The position numbers and the translations under genes are program-made. The notes under the pieces were generated by a model. That model did no database searches. It was given only the letters and a program-made list of their open reading frames with translations, and was not told where the DNA came from. A stretch of 64,000 bases of DNA from Zymoseptoria tritici IPO323 (taxonomy: Eukaryota > Ascomycota > Dothideomycetes > Mycosphaerellales > Mycosphaerellaceae), in contig NC_018216.1 of the NCBI RefSeq assembly GCF_000219625.1, positions 1,922,001-1,986,000 on the forward strand, read 5' to 3'. Every line of letters begins with the position of its first letter. The first letter of the stretch is position 1. Shown here one piece after another: positions 12,414 through 24,231 of the stretch.

Positions 12414-15400
12414 TCACGCTTGATCCAGAGACTGAGCCAAACACATCGCGTAATATCGCCCTCGAAGCGCCTGTAGCTCCTGGTGCGTTCCCATCTCCGC
12501 GATCTTGCCGTCAGCCACGACAAAAATGGTGTTTGCATGCTTGATTGTGCTGAGTCGATGAGCGACAGCGATTGTCGTTCGAGTCGACGCCGCTTCGTCA
12601 AGCGCTATCTGCACGATCCGCTCACTTTGCGTATCGAGAGCAGAGGTCGCTTCGTCCAACAGGAGTAGTCGGGGCTTGCGAATGAGTGCTCTTGCAACGG
12701 CGATTCGTTGTTTCTGCCCTCCAGAGAAACTTGAGCCTTTGGAGCCGCACTGCGTCTCCAAACCTTCAGGCAGAGAGGACACAAAGTCTAGGGCGTTTGA
12801 TTGTCGACATGCTTCGTTGATCTCCTCGTCTGATGGCTCAAACTGTAGACCGAGAGCGATGTTTTCGCGTACAGTTCCTTGGTAGAGTGGAGGCTCTTGT
12901 TGAACCATGGATATATGGTTCCGGTAAAGACGAGGTGACATCTTAGCAATGTCCTCGTGATTGAGCGTTATTCTGCCTCGTGCAGGATCGTAAAAGCGCA
13001 TCAGCAGTGCTACCAGTGTACTCTTGCCGCAGCCGGACGGTCCGACAAAAGCACAATACGTGCCTGGCTCGATCTTGATGTCTATGCCACGAAGCACTCT
13101 AGCGTCAGGACGCTGAAGGTATCTGAAGTCGACGTTCTCCATCTCCACTGGTCCGTCATGGCTGGATGGTCCTATGTATTTGTTCTGGGGAGTCTCCGCA
13201 ATCTGGGACTCGACTGTCCGCAGCCAGAGGATGTAGTTCGCGGCTGCTTTTGCCTTGGTGATCGATGTCGTGTAGCCAAAGAACTGGCCAGCTGCTTGAA
13301 AGCCGAAGACGACCGAAATGAAGACGACAAAAAACTGCGATGTGTCGTACTCCCCACTGGCCAGGAGTCGGGAGCCATACCAGAAACCAAGAGCCAGCGC
13401 CAAGAATTCGACGGACTGTGAAAAGGCATAAGGAATCATGGTAACGACGAAGCCTTTCGATGCTGACTTGACGATGGCGTCCATCGCTGCAGCGTACTCG
13501 TCCAGTATCTGGGATTCTGCAATGCGAGAGAGCGGCCGTGGTCAGCAGAGCTAAGGCATCGGATCAAGCCGTATATGTCTTACCGAGTGTCAGTGATGAG
13601 ATGGTACGAATGCTCGTGACTGCTTCAGTGGCCAGACTAGCACTGTCGGCGAAACGCTCTCCGGCCTCTGCCTCCAGCTTCTGGTCCATTCTGATGCGAA
13701 TGTATCCTGAGCCGAGGAGGAAAGGTCCGGCGCCAAATACAATGACGAGACCCAGCTTCCAACCTATCAAGAAACGTCAGCACTGTGGCACAAAAGGAAA
13801 GCCTTGGCTGGGGTCCTACCATAGACTATTCCAAGAATGGACGATGCGAAGACGTTGACCATCACGATCAACATCAAGAAAATATTTGCTGAGATCAGCT
13901 CCTGCAGCGCTGTTGGGACCGAGGAGAGCTTCGAAGTCAGTGACCTTTGATCAGAAAGTCAGTACGCATGATACGGCTAGGCTGATCATCGAATCAACGT
14001 ACCCGGAGCCGTTTTGCGGACGGTCGAAGAAGTCTTGGTCAAAGTTGAGCACCCGTCGCACCATCTCAAGTCGGTATCGTTTCGTGACGACTTGTCCGAT
14101 GATATTGCAGCTGCCATGGTGGTTAGCGAACGGTCTTTTTGTCCGGTCCATCGAGAATATGGCTTACCACCACCCGATAACGGCATAGGCGAAGAGATTC
14201 GCGAGAGCAAGGACAAAGAACATGAGCGCAAAGAAGTTGGCTTGGTTTTGCGCCTCGCTTCGATCCCGGATGGTGAAGACGTTGATTAGGCGCGAGAAGA
14301 TGATGGCCTGGACAGGATAGGTGGCGCCGGCGATTAGGCTGCCTACGACAGCGATGACATATGACAGCCACAGTCGTTTCCTGTTTTCGCCAAACATCAC
14401 CCAGATGGACCGAAGCAAGGAGTAGTTCATGGTCTCCGCAGTGAGCTTTTTAAGTTTTGCTTGAGCAGCAGCGGATACCACTTCGCTCTTGGGCCTTTGC
14501 AAAGTCATCGCTGGTTCCAAGCCGCCTTCGTCATCATCGTCAGCGATCTGGGCCTCCTCGCCAGACTTTGCGCCAAGGTCCTGACTTCGAACCATGCTCG
14601 CATACAGGCCATCCAACGCGACCAGTTCCGAATGGGTCCCTTGCTCAACGACTCTACCTTCTGTCATGACGGCAATGTTGTCAGCTTTCCTGACAGTGGC
14701 CAGTTTGTGGGCAATGATAAGAGTTGTCTTGTCGGCCGATACACGATCCAGCGCGTCTTGAACGATTCTCTCAGCTCTGGGATCCAAGGCAGAAGTAGCT
14801 TCGTCCAGTAGAAGGACCTTCGGGTTCGAGATGATGCTTCGTGCGATGGCCACGCGTTGCCGTTGTCCACCGCTAAGCATTGCTGCACGCTCGCCCACGG
14901 CTGTGTCGTATGCCTCGGGTAGTTCCATGATGAAATCGTGAGCATTACTCTGCTTGCACGCCTCCTGGACGAGCTCCAGTTGCTTCTCGTGTGGAAGATT
15001 CGCCTGGTCTCCGACGAACCCTCTAGCCACATTCTGGAAAACAGTGCCTCGGAATAGCACCGGCTCTTGTTGGACCAATCTGATAGCGCTTCTCAACCAC
15101 TTCATGTTGTACTCGGAAACAGGAGCACCATCAAGGTAGATATCGCCAGATGAGGGCAAATACCACCGCTCAATGAGGCCGATCAAGGTCGATTTTCCGC
15201 AACCAGATGGGCCGACTAATGCGGTTGTCTTTCCTGCAGGTAGAGAGATATTGAGTCCCTGAAGTACGGGCGCTGTCGGCCGTGATGGATATGCGAATTT
15301 CAGGTTTCGGATTTCGATACGTCCTTCAACGGAATCCGGCACTATCCCTTCGGGAGCAAGCGGGTCCAAAAGGCTGGGTTTGTCAATGATCTCGAACAGT

Positions 15401-16914
15401 TCGCTCGCCGCAGATGAAGCATTAGTGATCGCCAGCTGCTGAGGGGCGACCATGCCGATGGCCGTCGTTGCGATGGCCACTGACAAGACGACCGTGAATA
15501 CAGCTGCGTTATTTTGGTCAGTTGTGGTAAGAAAATAGGCCATCGATACAACGTTGGGACTTGGGGTCGCTGCAGGGCGTCCGCACTCTAGAACTTACTG
15601 CCAACATTATCGATCTCCCTACTGGCAAACATGCGATAGCCTTGCCAGAAGGCTAGCGCTGTACTAGACAGAACCTGAGCATATCAGGGTCAGCAGTGTT
15701 CCCTTCACATCAACACCACTCCGAGGACTCACCAGGAAGTTTTGAGTCGAGAAAAGAACTGCGTAGCTACAGTACGGAATCAGCTTTGCCCAAAAAATGA
15801 TGCCGGGTCAGCAAAAACTTACATCCAATTCTTCTTTTTGCCTTCGACATAGGCCATTTCAAGATACTCGTCGTACTTTCGGATGATCTTTTCCTCGGCC
15901 CCGAAAGCATGTATGGTTCGTACAGACGAGATGGCGTCTTGGGCGAGCACTGCAGCACGAGAGTAGAACTTGGTGACTTTGGCTTCGACCTTGGCATCAA
16001 ACGCGATGCAGATACCGACCACCAGAAACAAGGCCGGGATCATACTCATAATGATGAGCGCGAGCTTCCATTGCACCGCGAGGGCAATGATGAAGGCGGA
16101 GAAGAACAGTCTGCAACGTCTGTTAGCCAGGAATCCAGCGTGGCGCGGAGAATGACCCTACGATATGCCCTGGACCAGAGTCGCCAACTTCTCCCCGATA
16201 CCCTGGGTGACTCGATTCCCATTGGTCGTTACTTGCGTCGCCGCAGAGCCATTCGTCTGCTTGTCGAAGTGCCATACTTCTTGCCTCAGCGTTGCTTCAA
16301 GAAATCTTCTCCGGAATGCTCGTGTGGTTCTCGACGCTGCAATGTTGATCAAGACGCTCGAACCGTAGGACAGGAAAAATCTGCCGAAGAAGAGGTAGAC
16401 GAAATAAAGCACGAAGTGGTCGACCTCACTCTTGAAGTCGTCCGGTGGTAATGTTCCCGTGGCGAAGTCGTTGAAAGTGGCTGTGAATTGCCCAAAGACA
16501 AGTGTCTGGCGGTGTTAGTATGAACTCTTCTAGACATGCGCACTCAAGACTTTACCATCAAAGGAAGTGTGGCTCCTGCTGCTATTGCTGCCAACAAAGA
16601 TGTGGCATATAATGTCCGGTCTGTGCCATCCGCGAATTGAAAGATGCGCTGCAGAGACAGACACATGTCAGCAGAAGTCAAGGATACCTTGCGCGGTGTC
16701 TGCATGCACGCAAACATACGAAATAGTCGCGAATGCCCGCCTTGTCCTCCTTCGCGTCCTTGTCTTTCTTCTCATCGTCGGCCGCCTTTCCATTGCTGTC
16801 CGAATTTGAGGCATAGCCCATGGCCTTTTCGCCAAAAGGCGATCCTGGTGGGGAGGCTCCATTTGCCACGAGGGGCTTCTCGTCCAACTCCAGACTAGGA
16901 TATGGGTCCTTCAT
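12414..16914 (-). CDS. ABCB-type full multidrug transporter (P-glycoprotein-like)
   Basis: Eleven exons rebuilt on the minus strand: 16914-16720, 16648-16556, 16505-16162, 16110-15823, 15766-15733, 15674-15599, 15503-14168, 14110-14003, 13944-13820, 13763-13584 and 13516-12414. They total 3882 nt (1293 residues), the usual size for fungal (TMD-NBD)2 transporters, and every junction keeps frame. NBD1 has Walker A GPSGCGKST (about 441-449), signature LSGGQ (about 553) and Walker B LLLDE (about 575). NBD2 has GPSGCGKST (about 1085), FSGGQ (about 1190) and LLLDE (about 1212). The N-terminus is charged (KKDKDAKEDKAG). It should pump hydrophobic compounds or peptides out across the plasma membrane; substrate is unknown. 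No biosynthetic cluster surrounds it. A (TTTC)n tract lies about 30 nt upstream of the start. Confidence 0.95.
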
Positions 16915-16938
16915 CCTGGCCCCGGTCGAAGTGAAGTT

Positions 16939-16964
16939 AAAAGAAAGAAAGAAAGAAAGAAAGC
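16939..16964. repeat. (GAAA)n microsatellite in the ABC transporter leader
   Basis: About five to six uninterrupted AAAG/GAAA units. On the transporter's sense strand this is a pyrimidine tract (TTTC)n ending about 25 nt before the start codon. Such tracts are prone to length change, and pyrimidine-rich leaders are common in fungal promoters. Any effect on expression is inference. Confidence 0.8.
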
Positions 16965-18356
16965 AGAAAAGTCAAAGGCGCGTGCGGCGGTGGAATGATC
17001 AAAGAGTTGTGAGTGACATGGAGCAGGCAGAAGCGCGAAGAAGCATTCGGCGCCGAGGACGGTGTCAGGACTCAGCGGCGTTGAATAAGGTACCTCGCAG
17101 TATAGTGAAGCGAGTTGTTCACGGGATCCGTAAGTACCGAGACTGGTCGCTTTCATACTTGTGCAAGACAGGAGCACCTCACGAAATAGCGTCCTCTCAT
17201 CCCTTTAAAAGATTGAGCTATACTGATTTAGCAGGACATCCGGCGAACGAGCTCCGGCGGAGAATAACGAATAGGGAGGATTTGGTCTACACGCCGTCAT
17301 GGACTGCGGCGGCCGGGTTCTGCGGACACCGATCTGGGGGGGCAAATCGTGGCGTGCGCTTGCTGCAGATCATCAAACGTTCGACGTTGACAGCACAACC
17401 TAATAAAAACATTCAACCAACAAATTCACTGATACCATCTCAGGCATGTTACACGGCCAAGCACTCGCCATAGATCTGTACACCAGGCAGCCGAATACCA
17501 AATCTGACAGCCTTGTCAACGCCGCGAGCAAAGGTCACTGGAATTAAGCATACGGACCTCGCAAACGGCAGCCGAACTCCGCAGGCGAAAAGTCACCGGC
17601 TGTCTCGTAAAATGACCAAGGGGAAGCATTCGCCAAGCTAAGGATGATACGAATCGCTCGGTCAAAACATGTGAAGACATCGACAGTTCCGGACTTTGGA
17701 TTGTCCGTACCTCTCTCTTGGCTTGATTGACAGCGATAAGAGCATTTCGAAGGTCGTCGTGATCCTTTCGAGATTTTCGCGACCATAGTTCTAGAGACCT
17801 CCGCGAATCCTTCGCATTGCTCGTATGCGTTCGTACCCTACGCCGACGATTTCCGCCCCAATCTTGACGCTAAATTCTCGCTGCGTCGGGCCAGCTTGAG
17901 GAAATGCCTCATTCGTACTGACAAACGTTCTCGTGCATGCACAGAGTGCTCCATGATGATACTGCACTTTTCGGCATCGCGGAAGAGGATTCTCCCTACT
18001 CGATACATGTACGGCCTGCAAAGCGGCAAACTGATGCACCAGGAATCCAACTTTCATGCGGCGGACATCGAGCACACACAAACAAATTCATGTTTGCAAT
18101 CGACTTGAGTGTCAAGGTCATTGAAGTGACGCATCATAGTTGAGGACAAAGGCCAAAAGAAATATGTTGGTCAAGTCGCTAGAAGCGACGACGTGATAGA
18201 ATCAGAATACGAAAAAAGACTGTCTCTTGTTGAAACTCTTCGGGCCCAGTCTGTGATGCTGGCCATCCACCATGAATATTAAAAGCCGTAATGTATTTCG
18301 TCTTCCACGTATACTCGTCGTGTGTCCTGTTAACCCCGACGCTCGAGATGCATCAT
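16965..18356. other. Intergenic; possible small or decayed gene at 17640-18063 (-)
   Basis: About 1.4 kb between two minus-strand genes. On the minus strand an ATG at 18063 opens a frame to a possible donor GTAGGG near 17846; a possible acceptor CTCTAG near 17798 leads into NYGRENLERITTTFEMLL and a stop near 17670. The other two minus frames over the same bases also look partly protein-like, so I do not call a gene. The rest shows nothing. Confidence 0.3.
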
Positions 18357-19499
18357 CTACAAAGCAGCGACAGCGATGGCGGCCATGGCGAAGGCACCGA
18401 AGCCGACCTGGACGGAGCTGGCAGCGCCGGTGTAGGTCTCTGGCTTAGCAGGGGAAGCAGCAGTTCCGTTCTTGGCGGCGGCTGGGTAAGTCGCAGGCTT
18501 GACTGGAGAGGCCTGGCCGGGCTTGGCTGGGTTCTGGATTTGACCGTCACTGCACATCGTTAGCAAGCGGATGGGAAGACGAGATTGTGTGCAACGACTG
18601 ACCCGATCTGTTGGATAGCACCGGCAGAAGGAGCTGAAGCAGCTGGCTTGCTGGCGCCGGCGTAAGGAGCTGGGTTGACAGGGGCTGGGCCGGCAACGGC
18701 TGGGACAGCCGGAGCCGCTGGGTGCGTGTAGACAGCCTTGGAAGGGCAGGCGGACTTGGCCGGGACGGTAACAGTGACGGTGGTGTAGACAGCGTAGGTG
18801 ACCGGCGCAGGCTTGTTGTTGACAATAACGGTGGTGGTGACCGGCTTGAAGGTCTCGTAGTAAGTCACGTACTCAGACTTCTGGGCAGGGTATGTTGGTG
18901 CGGGCTTCTCGGACGGGGAGATGATGACGGTCACGGTAGAGTAGCCAAGGTAGGTCGTGGCCTGAGCGTGGCCGTCCTCGTACTTGGTGGAAGTAAGCGG
19001 GCAGAACGTAACGTAGCTGGTCTCGTACGCAGTCGACTTGACCGGGCAGTAGATCGATGCGCCGGAGCTGTATGTTGGGACGACGGAACCGGTGTAGTAG
19101 ACCGGGAGGTCGGTGTTGGTAGGGTCGGCCTCGACGAGGGTAGTAGTGCTGCTGATGAGTCTCCTCGAAGGTGGTGCTGTCGCTGACGGTTGTGGAGTCC
19201 GTGTTGGTGGTGTTGGGGTCAATGACGGCAGTGTCGGTGGTGCTGGAAGACGACTCGTCGGTGGTGGAAGAAGACGACTCGTTGGTGGTGGAAGAAGACG
19301 ACTCGTCAGCGGTGGAAGACATGTCCGCAGTGGTGGTGGAGCTGCTGTCAACAGTCACGTCGGTCGTCGTGCTGCTGATGACCGTCTCGCTCGTCGACGC
19401 GGACGTTGTGCTGGTCACATCGGCGGTAGTGGTGGAGGAAGTGGTCGACATCTGGGCGAGAGCGCCGGCAGCGAGGAAGAGAAAAGCAACGGACTTCAT
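18357..19499 (-). CDS. Ser/Thr-rich GPI-type cell-surface protein, frame broken by one base
   Basis: Starts at 19499 with a signal peptide (MKSVAFLFLAAGALAQ), then about 100 residues made almost only of S, T, D and E (repeats of ESSSSTT). Around 19150-19180 this frame runs out and the Ser/Thr-rich sense continues in the +1 frame (SSTTTLVEADPTNTDLPVYY), followed by YVTFCPLTSTKYED and a Pro/Ala/Lys-rich part. A 53-nt intron (18602-18550, GTCAGT..GTGCAG, branch GCTAAC) leads to the last exon, ending in a hydrophobic Ala-rich tail (GFGAFAMAAIAVAAL) typical of GPI addition. Exons 19499-18603 and 18549-18357 sum to one base more than a multiple of three. The protein is probably a glycosylated wall protein. 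The break may be a sequencing indel, a pseudogene or an unrecognised intron. Confidence 0.75.
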
Positions 19500-20559
19500 G
19501 TTGGCGGTAGAAATGAGTGTGGGTAGCGAATGTGATGCTGTGGAGGATGCTGTTGCTGAGGTGAATGATGAGAAGAACTCCTCAGTGGGGATCTCTCTCG
19601 TTTTATCTCTGGGTAGGAGCAGCAGAGTACTGCCTCATTTCCTGTGGGTCCACTCATCTTTGATCGTTCAAGACGATATTCAACACGTTCCTACGCCAGC
19701 GAGAGATTTCATCATCGGTTTCCTCTCTCGGATTGAAGTTCGACCGCGGGCGTAGACAAGTCCGGTAGACCATGAGGTGCCTTAGTGAAGTCAAATTAAA
19801 AAGCTTCCGATGAGTACGCGCTACCTCTCAGTAGTCTGCCGGTTGGAAGACACCACATCGAGGAGGGGTTTCACGTGTAGCGTGCACTGTGGTCCAAGGT
19901 CAATGTAGAGCAAAGTCGTCTTTTGAATACGTCCCGGTGGCACCCTGGCTGTTGAGCGACTACGTTGTCTGCATTGCGATTTTGTCATAGCTGAGCGTGT
20001 TCTTTGCCATCGAGGCAATGCAGATCTGCCGCTACGGTACCTGCATGTAAGGCCACGCTCCGATGGTAGTTCCTGAACTAGCATGTCCTGCATTTTGCCA
20101 GTCGTTGGAGCCAACCCCGACCGCTGAGGCTAAAAAGGGGTTCGCAATTAAGACTGCTGTTCGCTCTGATAATGCCGCAAACTTCCAGCAAACGGCATCG
20201 ACATGGCAACGCAACTATGGGAGTTGCTCGGTCGCATTGGAGATTGCACCATCGTACTCACCAGCTTTGCGGCTTCTGGTGCTCGAAGAATCGATCGAGA
20301 ATCGGCCGTTCCAAGGAAGAGGTCAGAATAGGTGGATACGGGTATTTGAATTGCAGAGACCTGTTCCATCCGCGGCCATGCGGTATTGATTGTACGCAAA
20401 TACCAAGCTTCAGTAATCCACTGGGGGGGACGAGGAGAGTGAAATGGATGGTTCTCGACGCTTGTCTGATCCCAAGTAGTCCTGTACAGCTTGTATATTC
20501 GAATCGGCAAGGTGGCGTCAGAACCCTCGACAGCATACCATCACAGGACGGTCCCATCC
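19500..20559. other. Intergenic, no supported gene
   Basis: About 1.06 kb upstream of the GPI protein gene and downstream of the dehydrogenase gene. Open frames on both strands overlap and carry no family motif. It includes the promoter of the GPI protein gene. Confidence 0.5.
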
Positions 20560-21624
20560 TCACTCCATCTCCGGTGTGATGACATTACTCTTCAACCCAT
20601 CAATCAGCACATCCCGCATCGTCTGCGCACTCTTGACGCGGATATCGATAAAACTCTCAGGACTGTAAAACGCCGTATGGCAAGTCAGCACCATTCGACC
20701 TTCCAGCCACGACTCCTTGTTGCGATATGCCTGAATCAAAGGATGCACGCGATCTTCAGGGATAGGTTCTTCGGGAAGCACATCCAAAGCCGCTCCGGCG
20801 AGGATGTTCTCTTTCAGACACTGTTGGACACCATTGAGATCCAGGATCTCGCCGCGAGCGGTATTGACGAGGACTGCGCCGGGTGGGAGAAGGGAGAGTA
20901 GGGAGTAGTCGATCATTCCACGGGTCTCGCGAGTACAAGGACAGTGCAAGCTCAAGACCGCACTCCGCTTGAATAGGTCTTTGATGTCCTTCGTTCGTTC
21001 GATTCCGAGACTCTTGTCGACGCCATTCGGAAGGTAAGGATCGTAGAACAGGACATTGAAACCGAATGCTTTCGCCCTTAGTGCGACCGCAGTCCCTATC
21101 CGACCGAGTCCGAGGATGCCAAAGGTGGACTGCTGTAGCCTTGCGACCAGAGGCGTATTGATCACCATCCACGGATCCGGAGGTTGCAGTCGTTGACGGT
21201 CGTTGTGGAGAAGGATGCCTCGCCGCATGGACAGCATCAGTCCAATGGCATGGTCTGCGATCTCAGCTGTGCCATAGTCGGGCACATTGCAGACAATGAC
21301 GCCTTTCTTCGCCAATGCCTCGCGGTCGAGACGATCGTAGCCTACTCCCATTCGTACGATGACCTTGAGGTTAGGAAAGAGCTCCAGATCCTGCGCTGTG
21401 AAACCCATCTTCAGCACCTCGATTCCATTGACGCGATTCCTGATATCTTCCGGGACATCCGACCAGGGTTTTCGTTCGGAGGCTCCATCTGGCCAGAGGT
21501 GAGTCTGGAGATATTCGAATGTGTAGTTTTGTGATGCCGACGGGGCGAATATGGCTTGCTCGACTTCGTCATCCTGATAAAGGCCGTCCGCCTGGATGAT
21601 GGTGTATGTCGGAATCACGGCCAT
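20560..21624 (-). CDS. D-isomer-specific 2-hydroxyacid dehydrogenase, CtBP-like
   Basis: Single exon, 354 residues. The catalytic half shows VRMGVGYDRLD and NVPDYGTAEIADHAIGLML, closest in pattern to the C-terminal-binding-protein branch of the family. The NAD(P) Rossmann motif GLGRIGTAVALRAKAFG is followed by an aspartate (FYDPYLPNG), which favours NAD(H). The three catalytic positions are present: Arg in NTARGEILD, Glu in DVLPEEPIP and His in TCHTAFYS. It should interconvert 2-oxo and 2-hydroxy acids in the cytosol, though CtBP-like members can also act as corepressors; the substrate is unknown. Start chosen at the first ATG (21624), which gives the normal family length. Confidence 0.92.
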   Translation of the reverse strand: MAVIPTYTIIQADGLYQDDEVEQAIFAPSASQNYTFEYLQTHLWPDGASERKPWSDVPEDIRNRVNGIEVLKMGFTAQDLELFPNLKVIVRMGVGYDRLDREALAKKGVIVCNVPDYGTAEIADHAIGLMLSMRRGILLHNDRQRLQPPDPWMVINTPLVARLQQSTFGILGLGRIGTAVALRAKAFGFNVLFYDPYLPNGVDKSLGIERTKDIKDLFKRSAVLSLHCPCTRETRGMIDYSLLSLLPPGAVLVNTARGEILDLNGVQQCLKENILAGAALDVLPEEPIPEDRVHPLIQAYRNKESWLEGRMVLTCHTAFYSPESFIDIRVKSAQTMRDVLIDGLKSNVITPEME

Positions 21625-22678
21625 GATCTTTGAGTACCGGCAAGGCTAAGTATGCTGACAAGAATGGCCTCGTCAATGTACAACCTTGCCCCGGTTGTTC
21701 TTGCTCACCTTGCCCGGGTGGCCTTGGCCGAGATCCCCGTGTCGGCAATCGGCTCGGGCTATTGCACACCCGAAGCGGCTTTGAATGCAGATCGACATAC
21801 ACAAGCTTGATGATTGTCTTTGCACTTGTTGTTGCATGCAAATCAGATTTAAGCAAAGAATCGATGGATGTGCTTTGTGCTCAGCTTGAAGATTGGATCC
21901 GGACGTTCCGTGGTAGACAACCAACGCATAGGATCTTCTGGTCCTTACTGGTCTGCATGAATTTGGTTCACCGTCCAAGCAAAAGTATAATGAATGGATG
22001 GCAAAGAGCGCAAACCTGCCATCACAGAGAGTGATCAATGGGCTTGACAGGAGCCATGAGCAGCTTCCGATGTTCTCGCGCTCAAATTATATTCACCCTT
22101 CAGTCACAATATTCTCATACATTTGGCTGACCTCTTCTGTTCCTGTGAAGCAGGAATACAAGCGCCACTATCTATTTTAGTGCGGGGCATCGACAATCTC
22201 ACCCAATCGCGGAGGAGCCTCTGCAGCGTGGCAGGGACCCTGGTCCGCCAATGCCGGAAGTAGGTACGTCAACTGTTTCGATCAACTCATCAGGCACCCG
22301 ACATGTTTGAAAGTTGAAGATTTCTGTTCAAGGAGATTGCGGTGAAGTGGCATCTGAACATTGAGGTTGAGTGAGACCATATCAGAGCAGCTGCGTCCGT
22401 ATGATCCGGCCATTCACTTCACTCTATCAATTCACCTGCTGGCACATGAAAGAGTGGGTCTGTTTACATCATCAGCAGCGAGCTCCAGCTGTCGAAGACC
22501 CTGGACCTGGAGAAATTTACGACTGTGTTTCTTAGTTCTTACAGCTTCATCAACACAACTTCTCAACACCAACTTGTCTCACACAACAACCTTCAACGAC
22601 TCGCCCTTCCTTACACTCGACGCATAACTTCGAGTACTCTGCCTCTTCCACACCACACACTCGAACACCACCATCATC
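21625..22678. other. Divergent intergenic region
   Basis: About 1.05 kb between two divergently transcribed dehydrogenase genes. The last 150 bases before 22679 are rich in CA and CT (CAACAC, CACACA tracts ending CACCATCATCATG), typical of the leader of a strongly expressed fungal gene. No gene seen. Confidence 0.55.
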
Positions 22679-23898
22679 ATGTTCAAGTCCAGCCTGCTCC
22701 GTCAGGCATCGCGAGCTACCAGCTCCGCCGCCGTCCGCCAACCCTCCACCGCCTTCATCACACGCACTGCCACACGCGGTCTGCGCACCACACCCGCCGT
22801 CCGCGAGAAAGATGACAAGAGCGCCCTCGACAACCTCGACGAGTACTCGACCGCCGGCAAGCCCGGAGCTTTCGAACACGAAGGACAATTCTCGCGCACA
22901 GACAACACAATTCGCATGGAGCACCCAGAGGAGGCCGACATGCCGAGCTCAGCGCCCGTGCAGGGTCGTGGTGGCTTCCATTTCCGCCGCACTCTTGCTA
23001 CCTTCAGCTTGGAGGGTCGCGTCGGTGTGGTCACCGGTGGTGCTCGTGGACTCGGTCTGGTCATGAGCCAGGCTTTGGTGATCAGTGGTGCCGACGTGGC
23101 CATTGTCGATCTCAACAGTGAGTTGTGAGATATGAACATGAGACAGTCACATGCTAATCAAATCCACAGAGGATGAGGGTCAGAGGCAGGCCGAACTCCT
23201 GATGGAGACCTTCCGCAAGGAGAACCCGGGTTCCGTGAACGTGCCAAAGGTGACCGCCCACTACTGCGACGTGTCTTCGCCAGACTCCGTCAACCACGCC
23301 ATGGCCGAGATTCTCAAGGATCACGGTAAAGTCGACCACCTCGTCACTTCCGCTGGCTTCACCGAGAACTTCGACGCTATCGAGTACCCACACGACCGCA
23401 TGCAGAAGCTTTGGGGCGTCAACGTCGATGGCACATACATCTGGTCTTGCACCGTGGCCAAGCACCTCATGGAGCGCAAGGCTTCCGGCAGCGTGGTGAT
23501 GATTGGCAGCATGTCTGGCGCCATCGTCAACGTCCCTCAGCCACAGGCTCCCTACAACGCGGCCAAGGCTGCTGTCCGCCATCTCGCCAGCTCGCTCGCA
23601 GTCGAGTGGGCTCACGCCGGCATTCGTGTCAACTGCATCTCTCCTGGCTACATGCTCACTGCACTGTAAGTATCAAGAGCTTCTTTCAGATCGTAGTAGA
23701 GGCTAATGAGATCCCAGCACCAAGAAGATCCTCGACGACAACCCCGAGCTCGCCAACAAGTGGACCAGCCTCATCCCACAGGGCAAGATGGGTCGCCCAG
23801 AAGACCTGATGGGCGCCGTGACCTTCCTCCTCAGCGACGCCGCCGGATACGTGACCGGCGCCGATCTCCGTGTTGACGGTGGATACACCGTCACCTAG
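22679..23898 (+). CDS. Mitochondrial short-chain dehydrogenase, D-arabinitol 2-dehydrogenase-like
   Basis: Three exons, 22679-23117, 23170-23665 and 23718-23898 (371 residues). The first about 45 residues are Arg/Ser/Thr-rich without acidic residues (MFKSSLLRQASRATSS), a good mitochondrial presequence. The SDR core has the cofactor motif TGGARGLG, the NAG-region motif VTSAGF, catalytic Ser in GSMSG and YNAAK (Tyr, Lys), and a typical C-terminus with TGADLRVDGGY. The layout matches fungal proteins annotated as D-arabinitol 2-dehydrogenase (ribulose-forming), which oxidise a pentitol with NAD; other polyols remain possible. Intron 1 carries a clear GCTAATC branch region. Confidence 0.85.
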
Positions 23899-24231
23899 AT
23901 CATTCGGGCCATTGAGTGGAAAGATTTGCATGCGACACGATACAGGCTAGAAGGATTGGAAGCGAACGATAGCCTTCGGAGAAAACGCTCTGCACAGAGC
24001 GGGATAGAGGCGAATTTGATGACAAAAAGATCATTGGCGTAACAGGCGCAAAGGGCATTCTCGGGGTTGCATTCTCGATGGGTCAAGCTAGACGTTGCAG
24101 AAGCTGGGAGCAAGGCTTTACGAAATAATGCAAAGTCTCCGCGGAGCATTCACGCTCTCCTCTGTCCTCGGCGCCCCGATCAGGTAACGCGAACCTCTCA
24201 GTCATGAACTGCTAATCTCACATCTAGGCGC
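23899..24231. other. Intergenic between convergent genes
   Basis: About 330 bases holding the 3' ends of the dehydrogenase (+) and the cyclase (-). Nothing else seen. Confidence 0.6.

Noticed and set aside
12414..16914. ABC transporter as part of a secondary-metabolite cluster
   Set aside because: No polyketide synthase, peptide synthetase, terpene cyclase, P450 or dedicated regulator lies nearby.
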